From Mycobacterium sp. 852013-50091_SCH5140682 (GTDB lineage: Bacteria > Actinomycetota > Actinomycetes > Mycobacteriales > Mycobacteriaceae): a stretch of DNA of 64,000 nucleotides. Made by a program: the position numbers and the translations under genes. The DNA is taken from the NCBI RefSeq assembly GCF_001665685.1, contig NZ_LZTB01000004.1, forward strand, positions 62,001-126,000, given 5' to 3'. Position 1 is the first letter of the stretch; the number at the start of each line of letters is the position of its first letter. Below the pieces are notes generated by a model, which saw only the letters and a program-made list of their open reading frames with translations, searched no databases and was not told the DNA's origin. Below are positions 53,771 through 63,195 of this stretch, piece after piece.

Positions 53771-54171
53771 CGCTTTTTCGTTTCGGCGGATTTCGCGCGG
53801 CTCGTACGGCGCGCCAAGCGGCGTAACGCCTCGCGCAGCCGTTCGGATTCGGCCGGGTCGATCTGTTCGATGAAGTAATTGAGCACGAGATCCGAGCGCC
53901 CGCCACCATCGAGGGCTTGCCGCATGAGTTGCGCGGAATGTTCTTCGCGGCTCATCACCGGCCAGTACCGATAGGCGCGGCCGTCGCGTTCACGACTCAG
54001 CCAGCCCTTGCCGTGCAAGTTGTCCATCGTGGACATCACCGTGGTGTAGGCGATCTGGCGTTCGGCAGCCAGCTCGTCGAAAATTTCACGGACCGTGACT
54101 GTTTCGGGATTGTGATTCCAAATGCGGTCCATGACCACGGCTTCCAGTTCCCCGAAACCTCGTGTCCGCAC
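53767..54171 (-). CDS. blaI: BlaI-type repressor
   Basis: A 134-residue BlaI/MecI-family winged-helix repressor: GELEAVVMDRIWNHNPETVTVREIFDELAAERQIAYTTVMSTMDNL and KGWLSRERDGRAYRYWPV are the DNA-binding helices and wing, then a dimerisation tail. It is coupled to the BlaR-like gene. No CTACGTAG site is visible in its own 60-base upstream gap; the truncated L,D-transpeptidase lies just upstream on the same strand and may be part of the transcript. Confidence 0.92.
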   Translation of the reverse strand: MRTRGFGELEAVVMDRIWNHNPETVTVREIFDELAAERQIAYTTVMSTMDNLHGKGWLSRERDGRAYRYWPVMSREEHSAQLMRQALDGGGRSDLVLNYFIEQIDPAESERLREALRRLARRTSRAKSAETKKR

Positions 54172-54233
54172 GGCTTACACCCTCCGACGTCGTCGCGACC
54201 ACCCTACCGCGTCGGGCGACCTCTGAGGTGATG

Positions 54234-55185
54234 TCAACCCAGCGCACTGCCCTTCTGCCATTGTTCCCACGGCACACTCCAATCGCCGTTCTGCCAGACC
54301 TGCAGGGGCTCACCGCCGGTGTTGCGTACCTCCACCACATCACCGGGTTGCGAGAAGTCGTAGAACCAGCGGGCGTTGTCGGGGTTGAGATTCAAGCAAC
54401 CGTGCGACACGTTGGTGTTGCCTTGCGCCCACACGGTGCTCTCCAGCTGGTGCAGATAAATCCCGTCGGTGCTGATCCTCGTGGGCCAGGAGATGATTTC
54501 GCGGTACCCGAGTCGGGAATTGATCGGCAGGCCGTAGGTCGAGGAGTCCATCACCACGGGGTTGGCCTTGTCCATCACCGTATAGATCCCACGCCGGGTC
54601 CAAAACGAGATGGTCTGCCCGTTGACCGTCTCGGTCCCACCCATACCCATCGAGGTCGGCATCGTGCGCACCAGTTGACCGTTGTTGAACACACTGACCT
54701 GTTTGGTGGCGTCGTCGGCGATCGCAATGTGAGCGTCACCGATGACGAAGCTCACCTGTGTGTCTTCCTGCCCGTACAGGCCGCCACCGAGGGCAGCCCC
54801 GTAGATGTTGGCTTGCACGAGGATCGCGGTGCCAGGGGCGTGGTACTGCGCGGGTCGCCAGTGTGCGCGCTGGTCGTCGAGCCAATACCAGGAACCGGTC
54901 ACCGCCGGTGTGGTGGTCACCCGTAGGCGCCGCTCGGCGGCGGCCTTGTCGATGATGGGCTCATCGAACCGCGCCACGACGACGGTACCGATGCCGTAGG
55001 TCCCGCCGTCGCGCAACTCCGCACCGGACGTCGTGGTCAGCCGGACCCGTGTTTGGTTATCCGGCTGCAGGGTCGAGAACGTCGAATTGCGCTGCAGCCG
55101 AGACCCATCGGAAGCAACGGCGGTGGCGGTGATGGTATAGGTGCGTCCATAGCCCAGCGGCACTCCGGGCTTCCACACCACATGA
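54234..55185 (-). pseudogene. L,D-transpeptidase (LdtB-like) lacking its 5' end
   Basis: The frame retains the end of the first Ig-like domain (VWKPGVPLGYGRTYTITATA), the second Ig domain and a complete YkuD catalytic domain with NVSHGCLNL. LdtB-type enzymes cross-link 3-3 peptidoglycan and are normally exported lipoproteins of about 400-450 residues; here the N-terminal signal and first strands are missing. Family similarity stops near 55185, where the sequence switches to that of an HNH endonuclease gene in another frame. Without a signal it cannot reach its substrate. An internal GTG could be used but is not plausible for function. Confidence 0.75.
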
Positions 55186-56011
55186 AGACATCCGCCCCGA
55201 GCCGGTTGTCGATGCGCTCCGCACTCGCGCGCAACTGACCCAAACCCATCGCCGCGCCTTCGACGCTCACCGCGCCCGAACCTGGATGCGCGCCCACGAT
55301 CAAACGCCTGCCCGCGAACACACCATCGACCACGGCATCGACTGATCGAACGCAACCTCGCTCGTTGACCCACTCAGTACAGGTGGAGGAGCGTTTGAGG
55401 TGGTTGCCGATGAAGGTGTCGTCTTGTGCGAGCGTTTCGTACAACACGCCGCGCAGATTGTTGGGATCCACTTCGAAGTGGATGTCGGACTGCTCTGAAA
55501 GATGTTCGTGCGCATCGTCTTTGCGTTCGAAGTGCGCTCGCAAAGTCGCTTGTATCGGGCGCAACTCGTCCACTGCGATCGCACCGAAAGTCCTGTCCAA
55601 GCCTAGTGACGCGAACTGCCACCGTACCCGACTGCAGAGTTCCTCTCCGAACTCCTTGGTGTCCGGTTCGGCGTAGAACCTCACCACCACTTCTTCGTCG
55701 GTGCCGGGTGCCCCGTTGTCGACGCGGGCGTACAGCCACCGGCCGATCTTGGGCATGAAGTACGGGTGAAGCATGCGCTGGGCGGGGTCTGTCGGCCACT
55801 GAGCGCGCAGGCTGCGGTTACAAAGACTGCACGCGGGCACCAGATTCCACGGTTCGATGGACAGTGCCGACATCAACGTTTTGGGGATGACGTGATCGAG
55901 ACTGTCGGCGACTTGGTACCGGCAGTAGGTGCAACGCCTACCAGGGCCAGACTGCTGCAACGACCGGTAGATCCAGTATGCCGCCGACCCTGCCGCGCGG
56001 AGATACCGCAC
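55037..56011 (-). CDS. HNH endonuclease, C-terminus fused into Ldt remnant
   Basis: A 324-codon frame with an N-terminal HNH motif: C27-x2-C30, DH (39-40), N56, C61-x2-C64-N65 (CTYCRYQ, LDHVIPK, NLVPACSLCNRS). The middle is a plausible natural protein; the last about 46 codons lie inside the L,D-transpeptidase remnant in a different frame and are low-complexity (PSPPPPLLPMG), so the original C-terminus was lost. GTG start without a clear ribosome site. Likely a mobile or defence-associated gene that arrived with the truncation event. Confidence 0.65.
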   Translation of the reverse strand: MRYLRAAGSAAYWIYRSLQQSGPGRRCTYCRYQVADSLDHVIPKTLMSALSIEPWNLVPACSLCNRSLRAQWPTDPAQRMLHPYFMPKIGRWLYARVDNGAPGTDEEVVVRFYAEPDTKEFGEELCSRVRWQFASLGLDRTFGAIAVDELRPIQATLRAHFERKDDAHEHLSEQSDIHFEVDPNNLRGVLYETLAQDDTFIGNHLKRSSTCTEWVNERGCVRSVDAVVDGVFAGRRLIVGAHPGSGAVSVEGAAMGLGQLRASAERIDNRLGADVFMWCGSPECRWAMDAPIPSPPPPLLPMGLGCSAIRRSRPCSRITKHGSG

Positions 56012-56065
56012 GCGGTCGGCTGAGCGCTATGCGTTGTACGCGAGCTCACCAAGCAGATACGACCG

Positions 56066-56420
56066 CTAACCGAACATGCCAAGGTCGCTCTGGGCAGCAG
56101 TGATGAACTGCTGGCGCAGGCCGTCGGCATCGCACTGAACTTTGTTCACCGCTTTGCGCGCGTCGGACACCTTGTCGACGTAGTTGCTTGGATCGCCGGG
56201 CCTGGTGATATCGTCAGCCAACCACTGGATTTGGTGCCGTGGTGTGGATCTCTGTCTCCACGGCTTCTGGGACACTGAATGCTCCAGGGCGCACGCGTTG
56301 AGACCGTCGCCGGGCGCGAGCAGGTGTCTGGCAAACGCGTCAGCTCTGATCTCCTCTGGGGAACGAGCGCAATTCTGGCCGCGCTCCTGTTCGTGGTAGC
56401 CGCCGTCGGATTCACAGCCT
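56066..56420 (-). pseudogene. Possible ImmA/IrrE-type peptidase remnant
   Basis: A frame with SPEEIRADAFARHLLAPGDGLNA, close to the conserved third-ligand stretch of ImmA/IrrE zinc peptidases (EIRADAFARHLL), and a damaged HE pattern (GYHEQERGQ) upstream. The remaining N-terminal domain is not recognisable. Such peptidases cleave XRE-type repressors in mobile elements and toxin systems. Together with the HNH gene it suggests debris of an integrated element. A 56-codon hydrophobic frame on the other strand is treated as chance. Confidence 0.4.
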
Positions 56421-56535
56421 GGCGGCCGCCCCAACCGACTACCGGCTAGCTGCAACCGCAGATTGCCAGCTAGCCGTGGCGATTTCACTAGGAACGCGGA
56501 GAATGATCGAACTGTCCAGCCAGGAAGAGGATTTC

Positions 56536-56877
56536 ATGATGAAGACCCCGATCGCATTCGCCACACCCGTGCTGGCCGTCGGCCTGGCACCGGTTGGCTC
56601 CACCGTGTCACTCGCCGCAGGATCCATATGCACCGCAGCATGGCAGAAGAACACCCGCGTCTCGGCCGGCACCGGCGTCCCGGTCGGCGACGCCAAGGCG
56701 CCTAAGCTTGTCGGCCCCAACCATCCTTCAAGAAACCCTGATTATGTCGCAGTGCAACGGTTTCCGCCGTATTTGCCGGCCATCGAGGTCAAGTCGATGG
56801 GTGTGCCTGCTCACGGTTCGGTGATGCCTCTCTACGCGAGGAGCGCTGGGAGGCACCACCGAACGTCAAAAGTTTGA
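56536..56877 (+). CDS. Possible small exported protein
   Basis: About 113 residues. The start MMKTPIAFATPVLAVGLAPVGSTVSLAAG looks like a signal peptide, and AGGAAGAGG is placed upstream. The mature part (CTAAWQKNTRVSAGTG, PSRNPDYVAVQRFPPYLPAIEV) is not recognised and the C-terminus is basic and low-complexity, which may mean a frameshift. It precedes the ferric-reductase-like membrane gene by about 85 bases. Confidence 0.4.
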   Translation: MMKTPIAFATPVLAVGLAPVGSTVSLAAGSICTAAWQKNTRVSAGTGVPVGDAKAPKLVGPNHPSRNPDYVAVQRFPPYLPAIEVKSMGVPAHGSVMPLYARSAGRHHRTSKV

Positions 56878-56961
56878 ACTATTCCCAACACACTGCTCAT
56901 CTCGGTCGACGGCGGTGAAACAGCCGCACACCGCCCGTTTCAGCAATAGGAGACAACAGAA

Positions 56962-57648
56962 GTGGCAATCAGATCGTCTAACGCCGAGAGTGCCCCGGCG
57001 TTAGTTGCCGGCCTGCTCAAGTCCGTCCTGTCAGGTTGGAAGTTGACGTGGTTTCTCGTCCTTGCGATCACGGTCGGTTCGACCATCGCGGCGACCGCAG
57101 TAGGCGGAGTCGACGGAGCCAACCTCGGGATCCGCATCACCGCCCGAACCTCAGCGATCCTGTTCTTACTCGCCTTCACCGCATCGTCGCTCTATCAGCT
57201 CTGGCCAACCAATGCCACTAAATGGATCCGCCGCAACCGACGTTATCTCGGCGTCGGCTTCGCCGGATCACATTTCGTTCATGCCATATTCATCGTCACC
57301 GCAGTCGTTCTCAACGAGCAGCGATTCGAGACACACGTCGTCGATCCCACCCCACACGGCGTCTTCGTCCTGGACTTCATTGCCTATGGCTTCATCATCG
57401 CCATGACCATCACCTCGTTTGACCGCATCGCTAAACGCATGCAGTACGCGACGTGGAAGCGCCTCCACCTCACCGGGAGCTACGTCATCTGGTTCACGTT
57501 CTTCATCGCCTACTGGCGCCGAGGCGTCACCTACACCGAGTTCTACGGACCATTCCTCATGATCGTCCTGGCAGCGCTGATAATCCGGTTCATCGCAAAA
57601 GCTAAGCGACGTGAGGGCAAACGCCACGCCCTCGTAGCCGAGAGCTAG
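56962..57648 (+). CDS. Ferric reductase-like transmembrane protein (heme b, MsrQ/YedZ-like)
   Basis: A 228-residue membrane protein with six hydrophobic segments. His residues that could hold heme b are in GSHFVHAIFIV and LHLTGSYVIWF. This matches the ferric-reductase-like domain of MsrQ-type electron-transfer proteins, but no MsrP-like or flavin partner is seen nearby. Start near GGAGACAAC; an earlier start is not needed. The following 297-base interval to the SDR gene shows only fragmentary frames. Confidence 0.8.
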   Translation: MAIRSSNAESAPALVAGLLKSVLSGWKLTWFLVLAITVGSTIAATAVGGVDGANLGIRITARTSAILFLLAFTASSLYQLWPTNATKWIRRNRRYLGVGFAGSHFVHAIFIVTAVVLNEQRFETHVVDPTPHGVFVLDFIAYGFIIAMTITSFDRIAKRMQYATWKRLHLTGSYVIWFTFFIAYWRRGVTYTEFYGPFLMIVLAALIIRFIAKAKRREGKRHALVAES

Positions 57649-57923
57649 CCGTGAATCCTTCGCCACCATCATGCTGTGCGCAGCCCACACCTCGCGGGAA
57701 GCACTGCACCGGGATCAGAGCCTCTCAGGTACCCGCCATCTGCCGCTCTGGTGTGGACGGGCAAAGCGCAACACCCGAGCGGCGCTGCTGATAGCTCCGC
57801 CGATCAATGGACGGGACAGCTCCACCTACCACCCAGCAGCCCGCAAACCAGAGGCCGCCCGCGTGAAGACGGTGACAAGCACTCCACCAGAGGTGTGCGA
57901 CATACCGTCATGAACTTTTTTCG

Positions 57924-57935
57924 TACCCATCGGTA
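57924..57935. promoter_or_regulatory. Short dyad before SDR/monooxygenase operon
   Basis: TACC-CATC-GGTA ten bases before the SDR start, next to a TTTTTT run and close to AAGGAGT. The position overlaps a probable promoter; TetR-type sites often look like this. No regulator is adjacent. Confidence 0.35.
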
Positions 57936-57945
57936 TAGAAGGAGT

Positions 57946-58671
57946 ATGGATATGGATAACACGAACGAGCGGGTTGCTTTGGTTACAGGAGCCAACGGCG
58001 GAATCGGAAGAGCGGTTGTGGCGCGACTGCGGCGCGATGGATTGAAGGTCGTTACATCCGACATCGAGGGGGACGTCGACCTAAAGCTCGACATCACAAG
58101 CGATCCCCTGCCATCGGAGGTTTTCGATCGAATCGACGTGTGCGTCAGCAACGCTGGCATCGTCGATATCTGGGGATCGGCTCACCGCGTCTCTACTGAG
58201 GCGTGGAATCAAGACATCGCAGTCAATCTCACGGGGGCGTTTCGAGTGATTCAAGCGTGCCTTCCCGGTATGAGGCGGCGTGGTTTCGGACGCATCGTCG
58301 CGGTCTCCAGCCTCGCCGGCGTTACTGGCATGGCCGGCAAAGTCGCCTACGCCGCGTCGAAGGCAGGGATCCAGGGAGCAGTGAAGACCATTGCCATTGA
58401 AAATGTCGAATTTGGCATCACGGCGAACTGCATCCAGCCGGGCTTTGTCGAAACACCCAAGGTCCTGTCCCTCCCGGCGCCTACTCGTGAGGGCTTACTT
58501 GAGGCAATTCCCATGCACCGCTTCGGTCAGCCCCAAGAGATAGCCGATCTCATCGCCTTCCTGGCTTCTGATTCCAGCGGTTACATCACCGGTCAGGCAC
58601 TCGCGATCGACGGAGGCCTCGGCCTGCACACAGTCGGAATCGCGGCCGCGCGCAGGGATGCCCAGCGCTGA
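57946..58671 (+). CDS. SDR family oxidoreductase
   Basis: A 241-residue SDR: VTGANGGIGRAV, NAG, catalytic Ser in AVSSLAG, YAASK, and YITGQALAIDGG. Asp after strand 2 (SDIEGD) points to NAD. AAGGAGT precedes the ATG closely. The stop codon overlaps the monooxygenase start (TGATG), making a two-gene operon. An alcohol dehydrogenase feeding a ketone to the Baeyer-Villiger enzyme is the natural reading. Confidence 0.87.
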   Translation: MDMDNTNERVALVTGANGGIGRAVVARLRRDGLKVVTSDIEGDVDLKLDITSDPLPSEVFDRIDVCVSNAGIVDIWGSAHRVSTEAWNQDIAVNLTGAFRVIQACLPGMRRRGFGRIVAVSSLAGVTGMAGKVAYAASKAGIQGAVKTIAIENVEFGITANCIQPGFVETPKVLSLPAPTREGLLEAIPMHRFGQPQEIADLIAFLASDSSGYITGQALAIDGGLGLHTVGIAAARRDAQR

Positions 58672-60647
58672 TGGCGAGCCGGAACACGGATCCCGTGCAC
58701 GACGCACGCTTGACGCTGGATGCCAAAACTGCACACCAGGCGGTGAGCAACGCAGATCTTCGCGCCTTGCTCATGATGGTGTTTCACTACACCGGCGATC
58801 GGTATTGGCTGAGCGAGCGCTTCCGGCCCGTACGCGACATACGCCTGATCGCCCCGGAAGATGCCGGGTTAGCCGAGGAAATTCAGGACGAGATCCGCGC
58901 GGCGGCTGTCGCAGCACTAACCAGCGTTGCCTCCCCCGCAGTTGACGAGCCTGACGATGCTCTGCTGCTAGAGATGATGTCGGTCGCGCTGGGCGAATCA
59001 GTGCCGGTGGAATACGGCCCGATGATGCGCGAACAAATGGGTTTCGCGTCGGGCCTAGCGGGATACGAACCAATCAATGCCGAAAACGTTAGGCAAGAAC
59101 AGCTTTCGGTGCTGATTGTCGGATCCGGTGAAAGTGGTATTGCTCTCGGCGCCATATTAAACGATCTGCGCATCCCATACGTCATCGTGGAGCAAGCAAA
59201 CTCCGTGGGCGGCACGTGGCGCGACAATATCTATCCCGGGTGCGCCGTCGACACGCCGAACCACTCGTACTCGTACTCCTTCGGCACACGTTTTCGGTGG
59301 TCGCGGTACTTTTCCGAACGCAGTGAGATCGAGGCGTACCTGCAGGGGTGTGCCTGCGAATTCAACGTGCAGGACAACATCCGATTCAATACAAGGTGCA
59401 TACAAGCGGAGTGGGACCACGAGGCGTCGTGTTGGCGCGTCCTACTCGACACCGCTGGATGCCGCGGCTGGATCACTACCCGATTTCTGGTAAGCGCGAT
59501 CGGCCCGTTCGGCGAGCCTCAGATTCCCGACATTGACGGCATGCAGTCGTTCGCCGGGCCTGTCGTGCATTCCGCCCAATGGCCGAAGGACCTCGACATC
59601 CGCGGCAGATCCGTCGGCATCATCGGTACAGGCGCCTCGTGTATGCAGATCGCGCCTACCATCGCCGATGAAGTTAGAGATCTAACGATCTACCAACGCA
59701 CGCCGCAATGGATCCGACCGATTGAGAGATTTCACGATCGCATCGACGACGATGTTCAAGTACTCATGACCCGGGAACAGTTCTATTCTCGTTGGTACAG
59801 ACTAGTCATGCTGTGGCGCTACGGCGATGGCCTCCTGGCCACACTCCGCAAGGATCCCTCTTGGCCACACCCCGAGCGAGCCGTCAATAAAATCAACGAC
59901 CGCCATCGCCAACAGATGACGCAGCATATTCACGAAATCGTCGGTGATAGATCTGATCTGATCGCCAAATGCGTACCCACCTACCCTCCATACAGCAAAC
60001 GCATCCTTCTCGACAATGGTTGGTACGAGATGCTGTTGAAGCCGAACGTGCACCTGGAAACCCAGCGCATCACCAAAATCGAACCGTCCGGCGTCCGCAC
60101 CGAGGCCGGGACCGTCACAGACGCTGACGTCCTGGTGCTTGCGACGGGCTTCGACGTATCGCGTAGTGCAGCGCGACTTCACATCGTTGGCCACGACAAG
60201 ACCCGCTTAGAGGACGTATGGGCAAAGGGTATTGGCGCATATCTCGGAATCGCCGTGCACGGATTTCCCAATTTCTTCATGGTTCAAGGCCCCACTACCG
60301 GACTCGCCCACGGTGGCAGCGTGATTTTCACGTCAGAAGTTCAGTCGCGCTACATCGCCTTGGCGATCCGCCACGCACTTGAAGCAGACATCGCTGCGCT
60401 CGAGGTTAAGCGGGAGGCGTACCTAAGCTACATCGAACGCGTAGATGCCGAGCATGATGGTCTTGTGTGGAGCCACCCGGGAACACTGCCCTATTACCGC
60501 AACGCCTTTGGCAAGGTGCGCACGGTTCTGCCATGGCGGATGGTTGACTATTTTCATATGACCAGGGAGCCGAACCTCGATGATTTCGTCGCTACCCACA
60601 GAAAGGCGGCGGCACCGAAAAAATCACGATCAATCTCAATTCGATGA
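58671..60647 (+). CDS. Baeyer-Villiger-type flavin monooxygenase
   Basis: A 658-residue FAD/NADPH enzyme. After an N-terminal extension of about 140 residues, as in 4-hydroxyacetophenone monooxygenase, there are VLIVGSGESGIALG (FAD), the BVMO fingerprint FAGPVVHSAQWP, and SVGIIGTGASCMQI (NADPH). It would insert oxygen next to a ketone or oxidise a sulfide. AT-rich codons are more frequent here than in flanking genes, suggesting transfer. Coupled to the SDR, no regulator adjacent. Confidence 0.88.
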   Translation: MASRNTDPVHDARLTLDAKTAHQAVSNADLRALLMMVFHYTGDRYWLSERFRPVRDIRLIAPEDAGLAEEIQDEIRAAAVAALTSVASPAVDEPDDALLLEMMSVALGESVPVEYGPMMREQMGFASGLAGYEPINAENVRQEQLSVLIVGSGESGIALGAILNDLRIPYVIVEQANSVGGTWRDNIYPGCAVDTPNHSYSYSFGTRFRWSRYFSERSEIEAYLQGCACEFNVQDNIRFNTRCIQAEWDHEASCWRVLLDTAGCRGWITTRFLVSAIGPFGEPQIPDIDGMQSFAGPVVHSAQWPKDLDIRGRSVGIIGTGASCMQIAPTIADEVRDLTIYQRTPQWIRPIERFHDRIDDDVQVLMTREQFYSRWYRLVMLWRYGDGLLATLRKDPSWPHPERAVNKINDRHRQQMTQHIHEIVGDRSDLIAKCVPTYPPYSKRILLDNGWYEMLLKPNVHLETQRITKIEPSGVRTEAGTVTDADVLVLATGFDVSRSAARLHIVGHDKTRLEDVWAKGIGAYLGIAVHGFPNFFMVQGPTTGLAHGGSVIFTSEVQSRYIALAIRHALEADIAALEVKREAYLSYIERVDAEHDGLVWSHPGTLPYYRNAFGKVRTVLPWRMVDYFHMTREPNLDDFVATHRKAAAPKKSRSISIR

Positions 60648-60712
60648 AGCGCCGAACGACCGCAAGGAGATCTCGGTACCCCAGAACTGCGGAGACAACA
60701 CATCAACCACAC

Positions 60713-60731
60713 CTACTAGGCTACATAGTAG
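60713..60731. other. CTACTA-N7-TAGTAG dyad
   Basis: Six-base perfect arms in the 161-base gap between the convergent monooxygenase and multicopper oxidase genes. It resembles BlaI-like symmetry but sits downstream of both genes, so it is unlikely to be a promoter operator. Confidence 0.25.
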
Positions 60732-60808
60732 ATGTTGTGCGCCTACCTGTTCGTTCCACGATGCTGTCCCCCAACACAGTTGAGGCACGGACTCGAGCCG
60801 CGTCTCGT

Positions 60809-62305
60809 TCAGGGCCGGTAATCCAAACTGGTCATCATCCCGGCCTCCTGGTGATAGGTGTTGTGGCAGTGCAGCATCCACACGCCGGGATTGTCCGCGA
60901 CAAACCTCACCTGCAACCGTTGCATGGGTAGCACGATGACGGTGTCTTTGCGGGCACCGGGCTGACCGCCTGCAGCGAGCACTTCGAAGGTATGCCCGTG
61001 CAGATGCATCGGGTGCCACATCATCGTGGAGTTCGTGAACGTCAACGTCACCCGCTGCCCCTGCCGGACCTGCAGTGGCCGGGTTTTCGCGAACGGCAAC
61101 CCGTTGATGGTCCAGTCGTAGCCCATCATCGATCCGCCCAGATTCGCCGAGAGCTCCACATCCGCGCGCCAGGGCGGCAGCGCCACATCGGCGGCAGCGG
61201 CCAGACCGGCGACTGTCGCGACCCGTCCTTGCAACTCGGCAGGGAGGTAATCGACGGGCGGTGGCGAGCCTGCGCCGGTGACCAGCAATGCACGGGTGGT
61301 GGCGCTCTTGCCCTCCGCTGCCGCCACGAGTGGAAACACGCCATCGCCCGTGGTCACCAGGACGTCGTAGCGTTCCCCCATGCCCAGCAACACCGCATCG
61401 GTCTCGACGGGCGTGACCGGGAATCCGTCGGTGTGCGTGACCGTCAAACGGTGCCCCGCCAGCGCGACCCGGAACGCCGTATCGGAGCCGGCATTGATGA
61501 GGCGCAGCCGGACCCGCGCGCCGGGCTTGGCGCGAAAAGTCGTAGGCGCCTGGGGGATACGACCGTTGATCACGTAGTACGGGTAGGTCACGTCGCCGGC
61601 GTCCCCGCCGAGCAGCGCACTGCCGCCCATGTTGTCGCCGCCACCCGTACTTCCCATCCCGCCCATACCGGGCATGCCGCTGTGATTGGCACCGCTGCGC
61701 AGTCCGTCGTAGATCTGGGCTGGGGTCTGGCCGACGCCGTCGGTCCAGTCGTCGAGCACCACCACCCACTCGGCGTCATAGCCGCCCGGATCGTTCGGAT
61801 CATCGACGATGACCGGAAAGTACAGGCCGGTATCGGCGTCCAAGCCGACATGCGGATGCGCCCAGTAGGTGCCTGGATGCGGCACCGAGAACCGGTAGGT
61901 GAACTCGCTTCCGGCGTCGATGTCGGGGCTGGCCGGTGACGCGCCATCCATATCGTTACGCAGCGCGATCCCATGCCAATGCACCGACGTGGAACGGTCA
62001 AGGCGATTGCGCACTGTCACGGCCACCTCGTCCCCCACCGACGCCCGCAAGAGCGGTCCGGGAACAGAACCGTTGTAGGACAAGGTTTCAACGACGCGGC
62101 CACCCAGATCAACCTGCGAGCGGCCCGCGGTCAAGGTGGCCGTCACGCTGCGTCCGCTGTGCACACGGCGCGCCTCTGCGGCCGCGATCGCGCCAGCAGG
62201 GTCGACGCCGCTCGAGGTGCCCCGCCCACACGCAGCCACGGCCAAACCCGCCGCAGCGACAAGAAAGCCACGTCGACTCAGTTCAGAATCATGTCGATGG
62301 CTCAT
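60809..62305 (-). CDS. mmcO: Multicopper oxidase, MmcO-like Tat lipoprotein
   Basis: A 498-residue exported laccase-type oxidase for copper resistance. The Tat signal SRRGFLVAAAGLAVAAC has RR at 11-12 and lipobox C26. All four copper motifs are intact: HWHGIA, YWAHPHVG, WHPMHLHGHTF, and WMLHCHNTYHQEAGMM. A Met/Gly-rich insert (NHSGMPGMGGMG, GGGDNMGGS) near 205-230 would help bind Cu(I). It is oxidised in the envelope. No RicR-type operator was recognised in the 230-base upstream interval. Confidence 0.9.
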   Translation of the reverse strand: MSHRHDSELSRRGFLVAAAGLAVAACGRGTSSGVDPAGAIAAAEARRVHSGRSVTATLTAGRSQVDLGGRVVETLSYNGSVPGPLLRASVGDEVAVTVRNRLDRSTSVHWHGIALRNDMDGASPASPDIDAGSEFTYRFSVPHPGTYWAHPHVGLDADTGLYFPVIVDDPNDPGGYDAEWVVVLDDWTDGVGQTPAQIYDGLRSGANHSGMPGMGGMGSTGGGDNMGGSALLGGDAGDVTYPYYVINGRIPQAPTTFRAKPGARVRLRLINAGSDTAFRVALAGHRLTVTHTDGFPVTPVETDAVLLGMGERYDVLVTTGDGVFPLVAAAEGKSATTRALLVTGAGSPPPVDYLPAELQGRVATVAGLAAAADVALPPWRADVELSANLGGSMMGYDWTINGLPFAKTRPLQVRQGQRVTLTFTNSTMMWHPMHLHGHTFEVLAAGGQPGARKDTVIVLPMQRLQVRFVADNPGVWMLHCHNTYHQEAGMMTSLDYRP

Positions 62306-62535
62306 CGTCCTCGCCTCTCACCAACGCCGCGCGCACCGACAGCCAGTGACGACGACCGCCCATGGTTGCCCCTACAAGCCAGCCTGGCGGCACCTCACTC
62401 AGATCCGATAATGATCATGTGAAGATTCGTTGAAGATCGGCCTTGCCCGGCCGGGCCGCAACACGACAACGGCCCGATGGCGAACGGATGGCTCGAAATA
62501 GATTCCGGCAGGCGGGATTTAGCGCCGCCGTGGAC

Positions 62536-63195
62536 TCAGCGGCGCCGCCCTGCCGTGGGTTGGGCATGAAGCAATACCACTGTGCCCTCATCGGTTTCGA
62601 CGTCGACCTGGGTAATTCCCCGTCCCGACGCGACGCACACGACGGGCAGCTCCGGGTTGTCGACACCGACTCCCGTCATCAACCAGCTCTCCAGGTCGGA
62701 TTGGCTCTCGGCAACCGAGAGCACGCGCACGCCGCGCGGCCTCACGGTGTGCGCAGCGGCCAGCCGACCGGGATCCTTGTTCCCAGCGTCCCGCGCCAGC
62801 AGAAACGGCAGCCCTGGCGACTCGACGGCACGCGTCATCCCGAGATGGTGAACACCCACACCCTCGCGGGTCAGGCGGCCGATCGGCAACGCGACCTGCT
62901 GCGACCGGGCGCTCAGCTCATCGGCGGTCACCGCCACCGCCCAGCCGGCAAATGCCTCGTCCGCCCCGGCCAACGCCGAGAGCACCAACCGCCCGAACGG
63001 GTTGTCCCGAGCAAGGTCTGAATCATGCACCGCGACCAGCTCAAGATATCCGCGACCCAACGGAACGATGTAGTTCTGGGTGCCCAGACCGTCGTGCACT
63101 CCGCCTTTGACAGCCGCTAGACCGGTCGAGTCCGCGAGCCGACGCGCAGACACACCGAGATCGGTTGTTGCAATGACGATGTGGTCGAGGTGCAC
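62536..63195 (-). CDS. Glyoxalase/VOC-like protein
   Basis: A 219-residue protein starting VHLDHIVIATTDL, the first betaalphabetabetabeta module of the glyoxalase-like (PF13468 type) domain, with Glu in GRGYLELVAV and the second module further on. Ligand and reaction unknown. A GTG start fits the family; an in-frame ATG 29 codons earlier lacks similarity. It is divergent from the PknK-like gene. Confidence 0.82.
   Translation of the reverse strand: MHLDHIVIATTDLGVSARRLADSTGLAAVKGGVHDGLGTQNYIVPLGRGYLELVAVHDSDLARDNPFGRLVLSALAGADEAFAGWAVAVTADELSARSQQVALPIGRLTREGVGVHHLGMTRAVESPGLPFLLARDAGNKDPGRLAAAHTVRPRGVRVLSVAESQSDLESWLMTGVGVDNPELPVVCVASGRGITQVDVETDEGTVVLLHAQPTAGRRR

Noticed and set aside
56280..56450. 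A 56-codon plus-strand frame with one hydrophobic segment
   Set aside because: It is exactly antisense to the ImmA-like stretch and has no ribosome site; hydrophobicity is explained by the complementary charged codons.
62306..62535. Search for a RicR or CsoR site upstream of the multicopper oxidase
   Set aside because: No convincing inverted repeat of the expected type was seen, so no operator is called.
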